DNA of 64,000 bases from Bombyx mori (lineage: Eukaryota; Arthropoda; Insecta; Lepidoptera; Bombycidae), in NCBI RefSeq assembly GCF_030269925.1, contig NC_085128.1, forward strand, positions 1,304,501-1,368,500, given 5' to 3'. The translations under genes were made by a program, and so were the position numbers. The notes below the pieces were generated by a model that was not told the origin of the DNA, ran no database searches, and saw nothing but the letters and a program-made list of their open reading frames with translations. Below, in pieces: positions 34,021 through 44,655 of this stretch. Position 1 is the first letter of the stretch. Each line of letters begins with the position of its first letter.

Positions 34021-34692
34021 AGTAACATATTTTTTTTTAAAAACAACGCAAAATGGTTCAATACGAAAATAATTAAAATGAAATCCTTAACATTGTCGAG
34101 TATATTTAATAGCAAATATAAAAATTATATTAAACAGTATATATAATATTTGAAAGCGCTCTTGTCGTATAGTGTCTGCTGCGTGGTTATATTTCATGTT
34201 CCTGTCTACGCTTGGGATGCAGTCTTATTCTGGATTATCCGAAATTGAACTAAATCAAATCAAAATTATTCAACATAAATTAAGTCTTGTTGAACGTCAA
34301 AAGAACTACCGCCAATTCACAAAAACTAGCCTCCGTCCTGAGAAGAATTGTCAAGAAACTCAGTGGGCAAGTCTTTTTTTTTCAATATTAGTTTTTTTTT
34401 AATATTGGATTTTTTTTACCATATAAAAACCATGTACAGTTATTTTTTACTTATGAGTCAGTAAATTATTCCAAATATCTAGAATCTATCAGCAAATTAG
34501 ACTTTTTGGGGAGATTACATCTTCTTTAAATCAATAAAATTTATTCATGTAATTTTTTTTTATCCTTGGGAGAGTTCAATTTATTAAGCAGAATTTTACA
34601 ATAGACTTTTCTATGCGAGCTAGTTCACAGGGCATCCAATACCTTGTACATAGTTAATATAGTTCATAGATATGTAAACACAAATACTATAG
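34021..34692. other. No recognised feature
   Basis: AT-rich with T-runs at 34374-34410. A short ORF at 34172-34402 has no motif. A jockey-tail-like word (AAACTCAGTGGGC) occurs at 34358. Confidence 0.35.
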
Positions 34693-34695
34693 CAG

Positions 34696-34808
34696 TAGGA
34701 AGCGGCTTGGCTCTGCCCCTGGTATTGCTGGCGTCTATGAGTGACGGCAACCACTTACTATCAGGTGGGCTGTGTACTCGTTGCCTACAAGGGCAATAAA
34801 AATAAAAC
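34696..34808 (+). mobile_element. CR1-like ~110-bp tail unit
   Basis: GTAGGAAGCGGCTTGGCTCT to TTGCCTACAAGGGCAATAAA. Confidence 0.8.
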
Positions 34809-35730
34809 TCTGCCGATCATGTTGTGACAAGAGCGACGTCAATAAAAATGAAATAACGTATTTGTAGTGTATTAATGAGGGAATTTATTCTCTTTTCCAT
34901 AAAAAAAATCCATTACTAAGTGCGGGCTGTATAAAGCAGATACACATTGAACTGAAATGTTACTCAACATGCGTATTTAAATTTATAATTCAATAAATAA
35001 AATAATAAAACATAATACCTAGTTTCAAATAAAAATCCATAAAAAAAATTCGAGAATTTAATTTTATTAAATGTTGATATCTATATTTCGACCGCTTAAA
35101 TAATATTGGAGTGACGTTTTTTTGTTAATATAAAAAAAAATCTCACACGATTTAGTTACATAACTTAATTCTTTAATTTATAAATGGTTATAGACAATAA
35201 GCATCGTATTTTACATAAAACATATAAAGAGTACCTTGACCTCATTAGTTACTTTTCTGACGTGCGTAGAATAAAATAATGAAGAGTAAACTCCTTCGGG
35301 ATTCGCGAGTCGTCAATAAAAACGACCTTTATGGTTTAATCTTACGAATACATTGAAAAATTTCAAGGACTTCTTTCTTAAATATTTTATAAATATATTT
35401 ACAGAATAGTACTCCGAGGACGTCCGGCGCGTGCCATCATTTTGATTAAAATTTACTGGCTTACTGTGCAGAGGGTAACAGCATTACTGCACCGGGCCAC
35501 TTCTGTGATTAAATGCTTTGATTCTGTTAATGCTCGTGATAAATATATTTTATTTTTGATGGAACTTGACAGTGGGAAGCCAAAGTACAAAAAAATTAAA
35601 AGCATATATACACAGTTACATTTTGTTGACAGAATCATGTTCCACAGGGCGTTAAATGATTATCATTATTGGCTCCCCGCTAAAGATGCCGTCCAACTCT
35701 TCAAACAGGAAGGTATGATGGCTTCGATGG
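34809..35730. other. Unclassified DNA with one unexplained ORF (35442-35738 +)
   Basis: The ORF at 35442-35738 could encode 98 residues rich in charged and hydrophobic residues (KIKSIYTQLHFVDRIMF). I recognise no domain. Its last codons run into a CR1-like tail, so the end is not native. The rest is AT-rich. Confidence 0.3.
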
Positions 35731-35734
35731 CTTG

Positions 35735-35842
35735 GTAGGCAGCGGCTTGGCTCTGCCCCTGGCATTGCTGAAGTCCATGGGCGACGGTAACTACTCACCA
35801 TCAGGTGGGCCGTACGCTCGTCTGCATACAAGGATAATATTT
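35735..35842 (+). mobile_element. CR1-like ~110-bp tail unit
   Basis: GTAGGCAGCGGCTTGGCTCT to GCTCGTCTGCATACAAGGAT. Confidence 0.85.
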
Positions 35843-35864
35843 TTTTTTTGTTAGGATGAGGTAT

Positions 35865-35980
35865 GACCTGTGCCAGCCGGTTATCTATATGTAAATGCGT
35901 GTGAGTGACGATTATCTGGATTCTGGTAGCCACTTAACACCAGATAAGCCGCGAGCACGCAACTGAGCAATAAAGAAGAA
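35865..35980 (+). mobile_element. Bm1 SINE, eroded
   Basis: GTAGCCACTTAACACCAGATAAGCC and CTGAGCAATAAAG retain the Bm1 3' end. Upstream blocks are hardly recognisable. Confidence 0.55.
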
Positions 35981-35989
35981 ATATATATA

Positions 35990-36220
35990 TGTGGGATCGT
36001 TCATAAGTAAAAGTGGGATGAATATAACAAAATTATTTATTTTACTTCACAATCACTTCGTACACGTCTTTCTCAAACTATTCCATTTTTGAACTACCCC
36101 CTCTAACCTTAAACTACTATCTCTTTGTGAATCTAATAGAATGTTGCCATTGCAATAGGCACAAAATAAATATTAAAAAAACAAACTGAAAAAAAGGTAA
36201 TAAAAATAACACTCCCCACA
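35990..36220 (-). repeat. 3' LTR of the Ty3/Gypsy element
   Basis: 231 bp, starting TGTGGGATCG on the plus strand and ending CTCCCCACA. On the element's strand it contains an AATAAA word (GTAAAATAAATAATTTTG) that could serve polyadenylation. The adjacent 36221-36240 should hold the polypurine tract, but it is only weakly purine-rich. Confidence 0.95.
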
Positions 36221-36232
36221 CGGCCATCCTGG

Positions 36233-39200
36233 TCATTCATCTGACCCAGATGAACTATCTTCATTCACGACCCAAGGCTTCATTAGGTCAGCCGAGCTGG
36301 TAGTATTAATAGGACCTTCACCGTCGCCGACTTTTCTTACAGCGTACCGGTCATGGTGCTTCTTAGCCACTACTTCGTAAGGCCCCAGAAATTTTGGATA
36401 CAGCTTACTTCCCTGGGTGAATTGAGTTCGCTTGATAGCAACCAAGTCACCTACTTCGTAATTTATAGCCTTTTTCCTTTTTATATTGTAGCTTTTGACA
36501 TTCTCCTCTTGTATCTTCTTGATAGATTCTTTAGCTTTAGTTCTTAGTTCATTTCGTTTCGCACTGTAATTTTGTATTTCCTCTTCTCCTATCAGCTTCA
36601 TAATATCTTCATTTTTGTATTTCATCTTTGTCCCAAAAAGAAGTTCAAAAGGTGTCATACCAATACTTCTCTGGTACGTGCTATTCAAACAGCGTTGTAC
36701 TCCTGAAATTCGTCTATACCACTTCGTCGGATCATCAGCACTAAGCTTACTTAAGACGCTTATGATTACTTGGTGGATTCTCTCGACTTGGCCATTTCCT
36801 CGTGGCTGTCCAGTAGTAATAGTGTAATGAGTAATACCTTCCTCTTTACAGTAGTTCTGAAAATTTGTCGATGTAAATGCGGCGTTACGATCTGAAATAA
36901 TCTTTTGTGGTGAGCCGAATGTTTGTTGTTGGATTCTTAACTTATCTAACGTCTCTTCTGTGGACAAAGTTTTCGTAGGGTAGATCCAGGTGAATTTAGT
37001 AAATCCATCCACGACAGTTAGGATGTGCTTATAATTTTTATGTGTTGATGTCAGTGGACCGAGGTGATCAATATGATATGTCGCCAGCGGAACATCTCCT
37101 TTATCCAACGGATGTAAGTATCCCTCTTTCTTTCCTTTCTTATGCGAAATAAGAATACATTCCACACAATTATCTATAATCTTTCTAATCTTTTCTTTCA
37201 GGTTCTCTATGTAGTATTTTCTTTTCACAAGTTCTTCCGTCTTAATTATCCCAAAATGTCCATGATCGTGTTTCTTTCTTATGATTTCATATTGCATTTT
37301 CTTTGGAACTACAATAAGTCTCGTACCATCTTTTTCCTTACAAAGTATTCCTCTTTCTATAAGATAATCTTGATAGGGTCCTTTTTCTAACATTTTCTTT
37401 AAAAGGTTAGTATGCGGATCATCGTCTTGTGCTTTCTTAAGTCGGGCTGCTGTTTCCGTTAATATCATACAAATCGGGTTTCTGCTTAACGCGTCAGAAT
37501 GTTTAAGTCTTGTTCCAGGCCTATGCTCTATGTCGTAATTGTACTCTTCGAGAAGTAGGGCCCAGCGCACAACACGCGGAGGTAGATCTTTCTTTTGTAA
37601 CGTCTTAGTCAGAGCAGAGCAATCTGTGATAATTTTAAATCGAATTCCTAAAAGATATACGCGGAATTTCTTAACAGCTTCAGCAATTGCTAATATCTCC
37701 AGGTAATAACTATGATAGTTTCTTTCGATAGATGTCGTCTTTTTGCTCATGTAATAGATCGGATGCATTTGATTGTCTTTTGGGCTCTTTTGTAATAAAA
37801 CAGCTCCATAGCCTTCTACGCTCGCGTCTGTATGTAGCTCCGTTACCAAATCAGGATCATAGATACGCAGAACGGGCGAACTGCACAGTATGTTTTTTAA
37901 CTCATTAAAAGCCTTCTCACACTCATCACTAAAATAAAATTCAGCGTTTTTCTTTAGTAGATCGGTGAGTGGCCTTGCAATTATCGAGTAATTCTTAATA
38001 AATTTTCTAAAGTACCCGGACAGTCCTAGAAATGACTGTAGGGACTTTAAATTGTCAGGTGTCTTAAATTTCGAAACTGCTGCAATCTTTTCTTTTGAAG
38101 GTCTTACTTCGTTATCCTGAATGATGTAGCCTAAGTACTCTATTTCTCTCCTCATGAATAAACATTTGCTCCAGTTAAACATTAATCCGTATTCTTCAGC
38201 TCTCTTAAAAACTCTTAATAATTTATCCAGCCCTTCATCTTGTGTTTTACTTGATATTGCTAGATCATCCAAATATGCTAGAACGGTGCCATCCGAAATG
38301 AGGTCTTGAAAAATGTAATTGACGTATCTTTGGAACACCGATGGTGCTGTACACAACCCAAACGGCATTTTTATAAACTCGTATTGCCCTCGAGGCGTTA
38401 CAAAGGATGTGCACTTTATACTGTCGCGGGGAACGTTCACGTGTAGAAATCCATTCTTTAAGTCTAATGTCCTAAAAACTTTTGCACCCTTCAGTCTGTC
38501 TATCTGATCTTCGATAAGCGGCAATGGGAATCGATCTCTTATAATTTTCTTATTTAATCTTCTGTAGTCTATACAAAGTCGGTAGGTCCCATTCTTCTTT
38601 TTGGCTAGTACAATAGGACTTGAGTAATCTGATTTGCTTGGTCGTATAATCTTTTGGTCTAACCACTCTTTTATTTGTTCGTCAACTACTTTCATTTCCA
38701 ACGGTGATAGTCGCCGTGGACTCTGGTGAATTGGGTCTTCGTCGGTAAGTACTATTTTCATTTCAATATTTGTTTCTTTCTTTGGTTCGTTAGGTTTATA
38801 TTCTTCTATCAACTTTGTTAACTTATTTTCAATTTCTTTGTTTTCACAATCTTTGAGATCAGTAACACTCTCTTCAGCCGATATAGTTAATTGTAAAATC
38901 TTCTCAAGAAAAATGCCATCTGTTGTAAAATTCACTTCAAAGTCCTTCAGGATAGGATTCCCTAATATAACTTTGACAGGTATAGCATCATCTTTGACTA
39001 CATGAAATTTAATGTCAGCGTAGTAATCATCACTTGTAAGTATGGCATTCAAAACTCCTTCAGTACGTAGTTCTTTTCCTGCAATTCCAGTTAAATTAAT
39101 TGTGTAATCACTAGTATAGCTTGACATGTCTCTTAGAATGTTCTCAGCTTCAGATATTTTGATCAAATTAACGTCACTTCCAGTATCGATTAAGGCTGTC

Positions 39201-40069
39201 ACTTCAACATCATTAATCTTTATCTTCTTGTATGGAGCTCTAGCTTCTCTTATGTCTTCTGTAACATTTACTTTCCCTTCTGTACTATTCATTTTTATAC
39301 TTGTATTATTTTGAATATTTAAAGTATTCTTAGGTTTGTTTGTACACTCTGGTCCCTTATGGCCAAATTCATTACATCGGAAGCACTTGATACCCTTCTT
39401 ACAAGCTGGTGCTTGATGATCTAAGTCACCACAGTTAAAGCATCGCTTCCCGTTGTAGTTTCTTCGAATTTGAGGACGTTGAGGAGTGGTATTAGACGTA
39501 GTGGGGCGGTTTGATATTTTCTTCCTCATATCACTGTAGTCCTTCAATTTCTTACGGAAATCTTTAAGGTTTGATGCACCATACAACATAGATTTGTTAG
39601 ACTCACTGTCTCGGATGCCATCGATAACATATTCTATAAGAGCATCATCTTCAATATTACCGTGAAGTGCACACTCTTTCATGTGGAGAAAATACTGCTG
39701 GTACGTCTCATCACTTTTCATTTTTCGTGAACTGAGATTCTTATGTATGGCAGCACTATTTAGTTTCGGACCAAATTCTTCTTCGAGTTCGTTCTTTAGC
39801 TTTGCCCAATCTTTCACACCTCCTAGTGACCGTAAAAATAACTTGGCAGTTCCACGAAGCAGGCGTTTTGCATAGATAAGTTTTTCGGTTTCCGTCCAGT
39901 TCATCAGTTGTGCCGTATCCTCCAATTCGTCAAACCATAATAATATAGGGTAAGTATCATCGCCACTAAAAGTTGTTAATGACTCCTCCAAATCACGGAA
40001 CGGGATATAAGGTGGGTCATTTCGAGATTCGCGATCTTCTGCTTCTTTAATATCCTTCTTCGGCGGCAT
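36233..40069 (-). CDS. Gag-Pol polyprotein of the Ty3/Gypsy element
   Basis: A single 1278-codon frame without stops. Gag (about 1-250) has two CCHC zinc knuckles, CFNCGDLDHQAPAC (210-223) and CFRCNEFGHKGPEC (229-242). The aspartic protease active site is DTGSD (295-299). RT (about 455-690) has the catalytic YLDD (599-602). RNase H (about 745-860) has D748, E791, D816 and D859 as likely metal ligands. Integrase has an HHCC region (H934/H938, C968, C971) and DDE residues D1001, D1060 and E1096. A GPY-type segment (LGPYEV) follows; there is no chromodomain and no env. Gag and pol share one frame with no frameshift. It ends in an acidic SSSGSDE tail. It resembles the mdg3-like branch, but that placement is tentative. 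Start: first Met after a 571-bp leader. Confidence 0.96.
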   Translation of the reverse strand: MPPKKDIKEAEDRESRNDPPYIPFRDLEESLTTFSGDDTYPILLWFDELEDTAQLMNWTETEKLIYAKRLLRGTAKLFLRSLGGVKDWAKLKNELEEEFGPKLNSAAIHKNLSSRKMKSDETYQQYFLHMKECALHGNIEDDALIEYVIDGIRDSESNKSMLYGASNLKDFRKKLKDYSDMRKKISNRPTTSNTTPQRPQIRRNYNGKRCFNCGDLDHQAPACKKGIKCFRCNEFGHKGPECTNKPKNTLNIQNNTSIKMNSTEGKVNVTEDIREARAPYKKIKINDVEVTALIDTGSDVNLIKISEAENILRDMSSYTSDYTINLTGIAGKELRTEGVLNAILTSDDYYADIKFHVVKDDAIPVKVILGNPILKDFEVNFTTDGIFLEKILQLTISAEESVTDLKDCENKEIENKLTKLIEEYKPNEPKKETNIEMKIVLTDEDPIHQSPRRLSPLEMKVVDEQIKEWLDQKIIRPSKSDYSSPIVLAKKKNGTYRLCIDYRRLNKKIIRDRFPLPLIEDQIDRLKGAKVFRTLDLKNGFLHVNVPRDSIKCTSFVTPRGQYEFIKMPFGLCTAPSVFQRYVNYIFQDLISDGTVLAYLDDLAISSKTQDEGLDKLLRVFKRAEEYGLMFNWSKCLFMRREIEYLGYIIQDNEVRPSKEKIAAVSKFKTPDNLKSLQSFLGLSGYFRKFIKNYSIIARPLTDLLKKNAEFYFSDECEKAFNELKNILCSSPVLRIYDPDLVTELHTDASVEGYGAVLLQKSPKDNQMHPIYYMSKKTTSIERNYHSYYLEILAIAEAVKKFRVYLLGIRFKIITDCSALTKTLQKKDLPPRVVRWALLLEEYNYDIEHRPGTRLKHSDALSRNPICMILTETAARLKKAQDDDPHTNLLKKMLEKGPYQDYLIERGILCKEKDGTRLIVVPKKMQYEIIRKKHDHGHFGIIKTEELVKRKYYIENLKEKIRKIIDNCVECILISHKKGKKEGYLHPLDKGDVPLATYHIDHLGPLTSTHKNYKHILTVVDGFTKFTWIYPTKTLSTEETLDKLRIQQQTFGSPQKIISDRNAAFTSTNFQNYCKEEGITHYTITTGQPRGNGQVERIHQVIISVLSKLSADDPTKWYRRISGVQRCLNSTYQRSIGMTPFELLFGTKMKYKNEDIMKLIGEEEIQNYSAKRNELRTKAKESIKKIQEENVKSYNIKRKKAINYEVGDLVAIKRTQFTQGSKLYPKFLGPYEVVAKKHHDRYAVRKVGDGEGPINTTSSADLMKPWVVNEDSSSGSDE

Positions 40070-40615
40070 CTTTAATGGGTAAGTACCTAAGTTTTGAATT
40101 TTCGAAATAAATCGATGTTCTTGTGTTTTTAACCTTCTTATAAAATGTTCTTCGTAAATTTTTTGTTAAGTCGTAATGTCAAGTCGTAAGTGCAACGTCT
40201 GATATTCGTTAAGTCTTAATATTCGCAAAATCTTCTTATCATCATAATAACTTTCTTCGTAAAACGCGAATAATCGTTATTCGTAAAGTGCAGTAATCGT
40301 AAAACTTGCCGTCTTGAACATCATATTTTCATTTCATCTTCGTATATTTATTCGTAAAAATATTAATTTATAATGACGTAATAAACAGTGTCCCGAAGCA
40401 TTTTTTCAAATATGCATTTCAAACATCGGATCATAATTCGCATCCCGAAGCATTCGGTGCAGTGATCGTATCGGTTTATGTTGTACTATACTACCTTCGT
40501 TTTATTCTAGCTCGGGTTGGTAAAACAAATTCAGAATGACTTGCCGGTTGCTTGTATTTGGTAGGATAATATCTTCGTAAATCTTCATAGTTCTTCCACA
40601 CTGATACTTTTCTCA
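40070..40615 (-). other. 5' leader of the Ty3/Gypsy element
   Basis: Untranslated region between the primer site and the gag start. It is AT-rich with many TTCGTAAA-like words. Packaging and translation signals are expected here, but none can be defined from sequence. Confidence 0.6.
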
Positions 40616-40633
40616 ATCCCGGACGAGCCCCCA
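40616..40633 (-). promoter_or_regulatory. Primer binding site, tRNA-Pro type
   Basis: On the element's strand this reads TGGGGGCTCGTCCGGGAT, complementary to the 3' end of a tRNA-Pro. It lies 7 bases (ACTATTT) inside the LTR instead of adjoining it. Confidence 0.85.
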
Positions 40634-40640
40634 AAATAGT

Positions 40641-40871
40641 TGTGGGATCGTTCATAAGTAAAAGTGGGATGAATATAACAAAATTATTTATTTTACTTCA
40701 CAATCACTTCGTACACGTCTTTCTCAAACTATTCCATTTTTGAACTACCCCCTCTAACCTTAAACTACTATCTCTTTGTGAATCTAATAGAATGTTGCCA
40801 TTGCAATAGGCACAAAATAAATATTAAAAACACAAACTGAAAAAAAGGTAATAAAAATAACACTCCCCACA
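40641..40871 (-). repeat. 5' LTR of the Ty3/Gypsy element
   Basis: 231 bp, same ends as the other LTR. The only difference seen is C for A in TATTAAAAACACAAACTG. Confidence 0.95.
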
Positions 40872-40896
40872 TATATGTACATAAGAAATATATTTT

Positions 40897-41116
40897 GTAC
40901 TGATAGTAGGTACCACCACCCCACCTATTTCTGCCGTGAAGCAGTAATGCGTTTCGGTTTGAAGGGTGGGGCAGCCGTTGTAACTATACTGAGACCTTAG
41001 AACTCTTATCTCAAGGTGGGTGGCGGCATTTACGTTGTAGATGTTTATGGGTTCCGGTAACCACTTAACACCAGGTGGGCTGTGAGTTCGTCCACCCAAC
41101 TAAGCAATAAAAAAAA
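40897..41116 (+). mobile_element. Bm1 SINE, 5'-truncated (left arm of inverted pair)
   Basis: ATAGTAGGTACCACCACCCC to AACTAAGCAATAAAAAAAA, distal half only. Directly joined to an opposite-strand Bm1. Confidence 0.9.
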
Positions 41117-41385
41117 ATAGCTTCACGGCAGAAATAGGCAGGGTGGTGGTACCTACCCGTGCGGACTCACAAGAGGCCCTACCACCAGTAATTACGCAAA
41201 TTATAATTTTTGCGGGTTTGATTTTTATTATACGATGTTATTCCTTCACCGTGAGAGTCAAACGTGAACATTCGTCAAGTACGTATTTCATTAGATAAAT
41301 TGGTACCCGCCTGCGGGATTCGAACACCGTTACATCGCTAGATACAAATGCAACGGACGTCTTATCCTTTAGGCCACGACGACTT
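41117..41385 (-). mobile_element. Bm1 SINE, 3'-truncated (right arm of inverted pair)
   Basis: Begins at GCTTCACGGCAGAAATAGG inside the distal half and runs to GGCCACGACGACTT, so the tRNA-like head is present but the A-tail is missing. This is the reverse of the usual truncation. Confidence 0.88.
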
Positions 41386-41785
41386 AAAAAAACTAGAATG
41401 CTGCTAGAGAATAATTCCACCATCAATATATTATTATGGTAGTAGTCAATCCGGTAGCAACAGTTTGAGCCTAGATGACAAAAAAAACGTTCTGTGAATT
41501 GCCAACATGATGATCATGCCATATGAATGGGTAGTGGGGACTTCAAAATGAGTTGTACGCTGAACAAGGAACAAATTTAACCTTTCAATGTGCACTTGCT
41601 TACTAAGCTAGAGGAGTATCGCCGAAGATCTGCCTCAAAAACGAAGAGCTGTGTAACAGAAAAAAAAATGCCTCAGTTTTATGTAACAAACTCAAAATTA
41701 GGACAGCCCACTGCACGAACATCTCGGTCCTACAACAGCTTAAAATGGGAACGCTCAACGCCTGTCTACCACCTGTCTGCAACGC
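41386..41785. other. No recognised feature
   Basis: Overlapping ORFs at 41590-41920 on both strands; the last part leads into the RTE-type remnant. Some of this may be older LINE coding sequence. Confidence 0.35.
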
Positions 41786-42050
41786 ATAATGCACTACTTT
41801 GGCCACGCTGCCCGCAGAGGTGTAGATAATTTGGAACGTCCGATGGTCACTAGAGAAGTAAAAGGAAAACGTCCTAAAGGTCGGAGCCCCAAACGTTGGT
41901 CTGACCAGATCTCCGATCAAACCAACGGACCACTTAGCGCTGCACTACACCAGGTAACTGACCGCAACCGATGGAGGCAGGCAGTCGACAAGCTGAAACG
42001 GAGTCACGATCCTCAGTAATGAGGGAGCGATGTAGAAAAAGAAGAAGAAA
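41786..42050 (+). pseudogene. RTE-type LINE ORF C-terminal remnant
   Basis: The frame reads YFGHAARRG, then a basic segment KGKRPKGRSPKRWSDQI and an amphipathic end DRNRWRQAVDKLK, stop at 42017-42019. This is the C-terminal pattern of RTE-like endonuclease/RT ORFs. It is followed by TAATGAGGGAGCGATG and an (AAG)n tail (42035-42055), a simple-repeat end like that of the remnant at 4855. The catalytic core is not present. Confidence 0.7.
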
Positions 42051-42700
42051 AGGAGTGATAATATATTCAACTGAAAATTAAACTTCGACCGGGAATCGCC
42101 TGACATAGAATTGAGCGTCAGTCTAGCTACGCATGAATATCAAAAATAAATACTGTAAAAGAACATTCTGAATTTGAAAATTAATCAACTATAAATTCCA
42201 GAGTAAGCATTCTTTACAAAGAAAATAGAACACAGTAATTCTAAATAAAGTAATCCTAAGTACTAAATGTTTTTCTGAAAAATGATTTCTTAAAAAGTAA
42301 TTTATTTTGAAAACTAAGTAGCTTTACAATAAAAATGTCCAAAAACCTACACAGGATAAGATGTGGAGAGATTTTAAATGTATAAAGTCGCTAAATTAAA
42401 TTGGACCTCTATGTTCCTGGTTGAAGTTTGTGAATGTACGAATTTTCGGAGGCGGTATGAAAAAATAATGAGACCACACAAATGCTTTACAAATAAAAAC
42501 ATTTATTAGTTTGTAAGTATCACTATCAATCAAGTATTATCCAATAAAATAAAATAGTTTTACAAACTTTTAGTGCCCATACCGGATTTTTTCATTAATC
42601 CGCTTTTAAAAGAATCAACGTTAGCTTTAAGTTATCCAAGCTTAAAATACTTTAAATGTCGCGTGTTCGATATAACGTTTCAGCGATGACATTCACATTG
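42051..42700. other. No recognised feature
   Basis: AT-rich. Nothing supported. Confidence 0.4.
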
Positions 42701-42704
42701 ATAG

Positions 42705-43050
42705 CTTCTTTAATTATTCGAGATGATCCCCTCATCTCCTTTTTATCATCGCACCTCCCGCCATCGGAGCAGAGTTCATCCATATTATCTGGAACCGCTG
42801 CGTTCATCGACATTGCGTTTCCAAAGATTTTTTTTGCCACGTACCATCCGGTTTTGGAATGAGCTCCCCTCCACGGTGTTTTCCGAGCGCTATGACATGT
42901 CCTTCTTCAAACGAGGCTTGCGGAGAGTACTTAAAGGCAGGCAGCGGCTTGGCTCTGCCCCTGGCATTGCTGACGTCCATGAGCGACGGTGATCACTTAC
43001 CATCAGGTGGGCCGTATGGTCGTCGGCCTACAAAAGCAATAAAAAAAGAC
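42705..43050 (+). pseudogene. CR1-like LINE ORF2 C-terminus and 3' end
   Basis: Longest CR1-like copy in the window. The frame 42723-42992 includes FFLPRTIRFWNELPSTVFSERY and FFKRGLRRVL, then stops. It continues with the tail CTTACCATCAGGTGGGCCGT and AAAGCAATAAAAAAAG. Upstream residues FYHRTSRHRS are part of the same C-terminal region. RT and endonuclease are missing, so the copy is dead. Confidence 0.82.
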
Positions 43051-44330
43051 AAACTACGAATAGTAATATATCCTTTACCGCATTGATTTTTCGTAACTCC
43101 ATGTACCACTTTAGCAGATTGCCGATGACGTTCCCGGGCAAGCTGTCACATACGCGATGGACCAAACCGTGCTCTGTCACAAACAAACAAGTCACCGTGT
43201 CCCATCTGATGGATCGGATATACAATATTGTTCGATACACGTGAATATTTGCTATAAAAATATTGACCAGCAGAATGTTTTATTTACAATTCAGATATAG
43301 TTTAAAACGCTTTTAAATGGTATCTTTAACTGACAGTTAATAGATGACCATAATATTCTGTCATCGAATGTCTGGATAAAGAATACATATTATGTGTAAT
43401 AATATTGTTGTGGTGCACTTAAATTTTAAATATTATAAAAAAAATGCATTCACGTTCTTTCATTCATTCTTTCGTTCATTCATTTTTTATTAGCACGTTT
43501 ATTTTAAATTCGAATACATCTGGAGTTTCTTTCTCATTGTCTCTCTGTGTTTCCAATTCAACTATCTCGCGAGTTCCTATCTAGTAAGCACAGGCTTGTA
43601 ATACTGCCTTAACTATATCTGGCACATAATTAACATGCTTCCCGTATTGGAAGCCGTGATAACGGTTGCAAAGAAAAAGAGAGATCGCCATAATAGCTCG
43701 AGATGTTAAAAATAACAAAGATAGAATCGAACCAATAAAATTCTTACAAGATTGTATTGTATTGTATTGTATTGTATTAGAAGCTAAATTTTAAAGAACT
43801 CTTACTAGCGCTCATACAATCCATAGCTAGTTATACGGCAATGCTATTCTAACCTAACGACACAGCCAATCTAACTCATTAATAATTGGCAGTATAAATT
43901 ACTGAAAACCGTTATAAAATGCATAGAGCATTTGTGATTGTAATGTTGGTGCATTGGAGACATGATTGAACAATCTAGAGAATTCGCTTCTCTGGATTGA
44001 ACTATCTCAGAATGCTTAGTAGACCCCATATCGAAATATAAGCTATAAAATGTAGCAATCTGCGCCGAGTGGTGGTAATGAATTGGCTGGAACATGATCG
44101 ATGCGGTTCCAGCGAGCCATCCGCTAATGGTCGCGTGCTGTAGATACGCACGTGTCTCGAAAAACGCGACGAATTAATTCATATTATGATAAAAATAGTC
44201 CCGTTGGAGACAAAAGGAGAAACTATGAAACTATGTTGTAAAACCTTTATGCCATCCATGAAGATCGGAAAGTGAATGTCGGTGAGATTAGAAATAGAAC
44301 ATTGTGTGTTCGCTACGAGAATCTAGTTAG
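43051..44330. other. No recognised gene; microsatellites
   Basis: (TTCA)n-like at 43455-43490 and (ATTGT)n at 43752-43780. ORFs at 43028-43240 and 43871-44095 show no domain. Confidence 0.4.
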
Positions 44331-44332
44331 AG

Positions 44333-44655
44333 AATATGGTTTTGAGCGTAGAATGAGATAGTCTCTTTCAGTATTAAATAGACAAAATGAAGGAATTTAT
44401 TAATGCTACAGTTAATTAATCATTTGGTCTATGTCATTTATTTATGTTTTGGATTTGCATTTATTTATTTGATGTAATTATCTTGCTACATAATATGGTT
44501 TTGAATGCAGGATAATCTCTTTAAGTATTAAATAAACAAAATGAAGGAATTTACATATTAATGCTACGATTTAACGATCAATTAGTCTATGTAATTTATT
44601 TATATTTTTGATTTGCATTTATTTATTTGATGTAAATATCTTTTTATCTGTAACC
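44333..44655. repeat. Two-copy 161-bp tandem duplication
   Basis: AATATGGTTTTGA starts at 44333 and 44494. Both units contain AAACAAAATGAAGGAATTTA-type sequence and TTTGCATTTATTTATTTGAT. Confidence 0.85.

Larger units (their letters stand above)
35990..40871 (-). mobile_element. Complete Ty3/Gypsy LTR retrotransposon
   Basis: A 4882-bp element with 231-bp LTRs (TG...CA ends), an intact gag-pol ORF and a TATA duplication on both sides (35986-35989 and 40872-40875). The LTRs differ at one position that I can find (about 0.4%), so the insertion is young. The primer binding site is complementary to a tRNA 3' end of the proline type. No envelope ORF is present. All enzymatic motifs are intact, so this is the one apparently autonomous element in the window. 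Confidence 0.96.
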
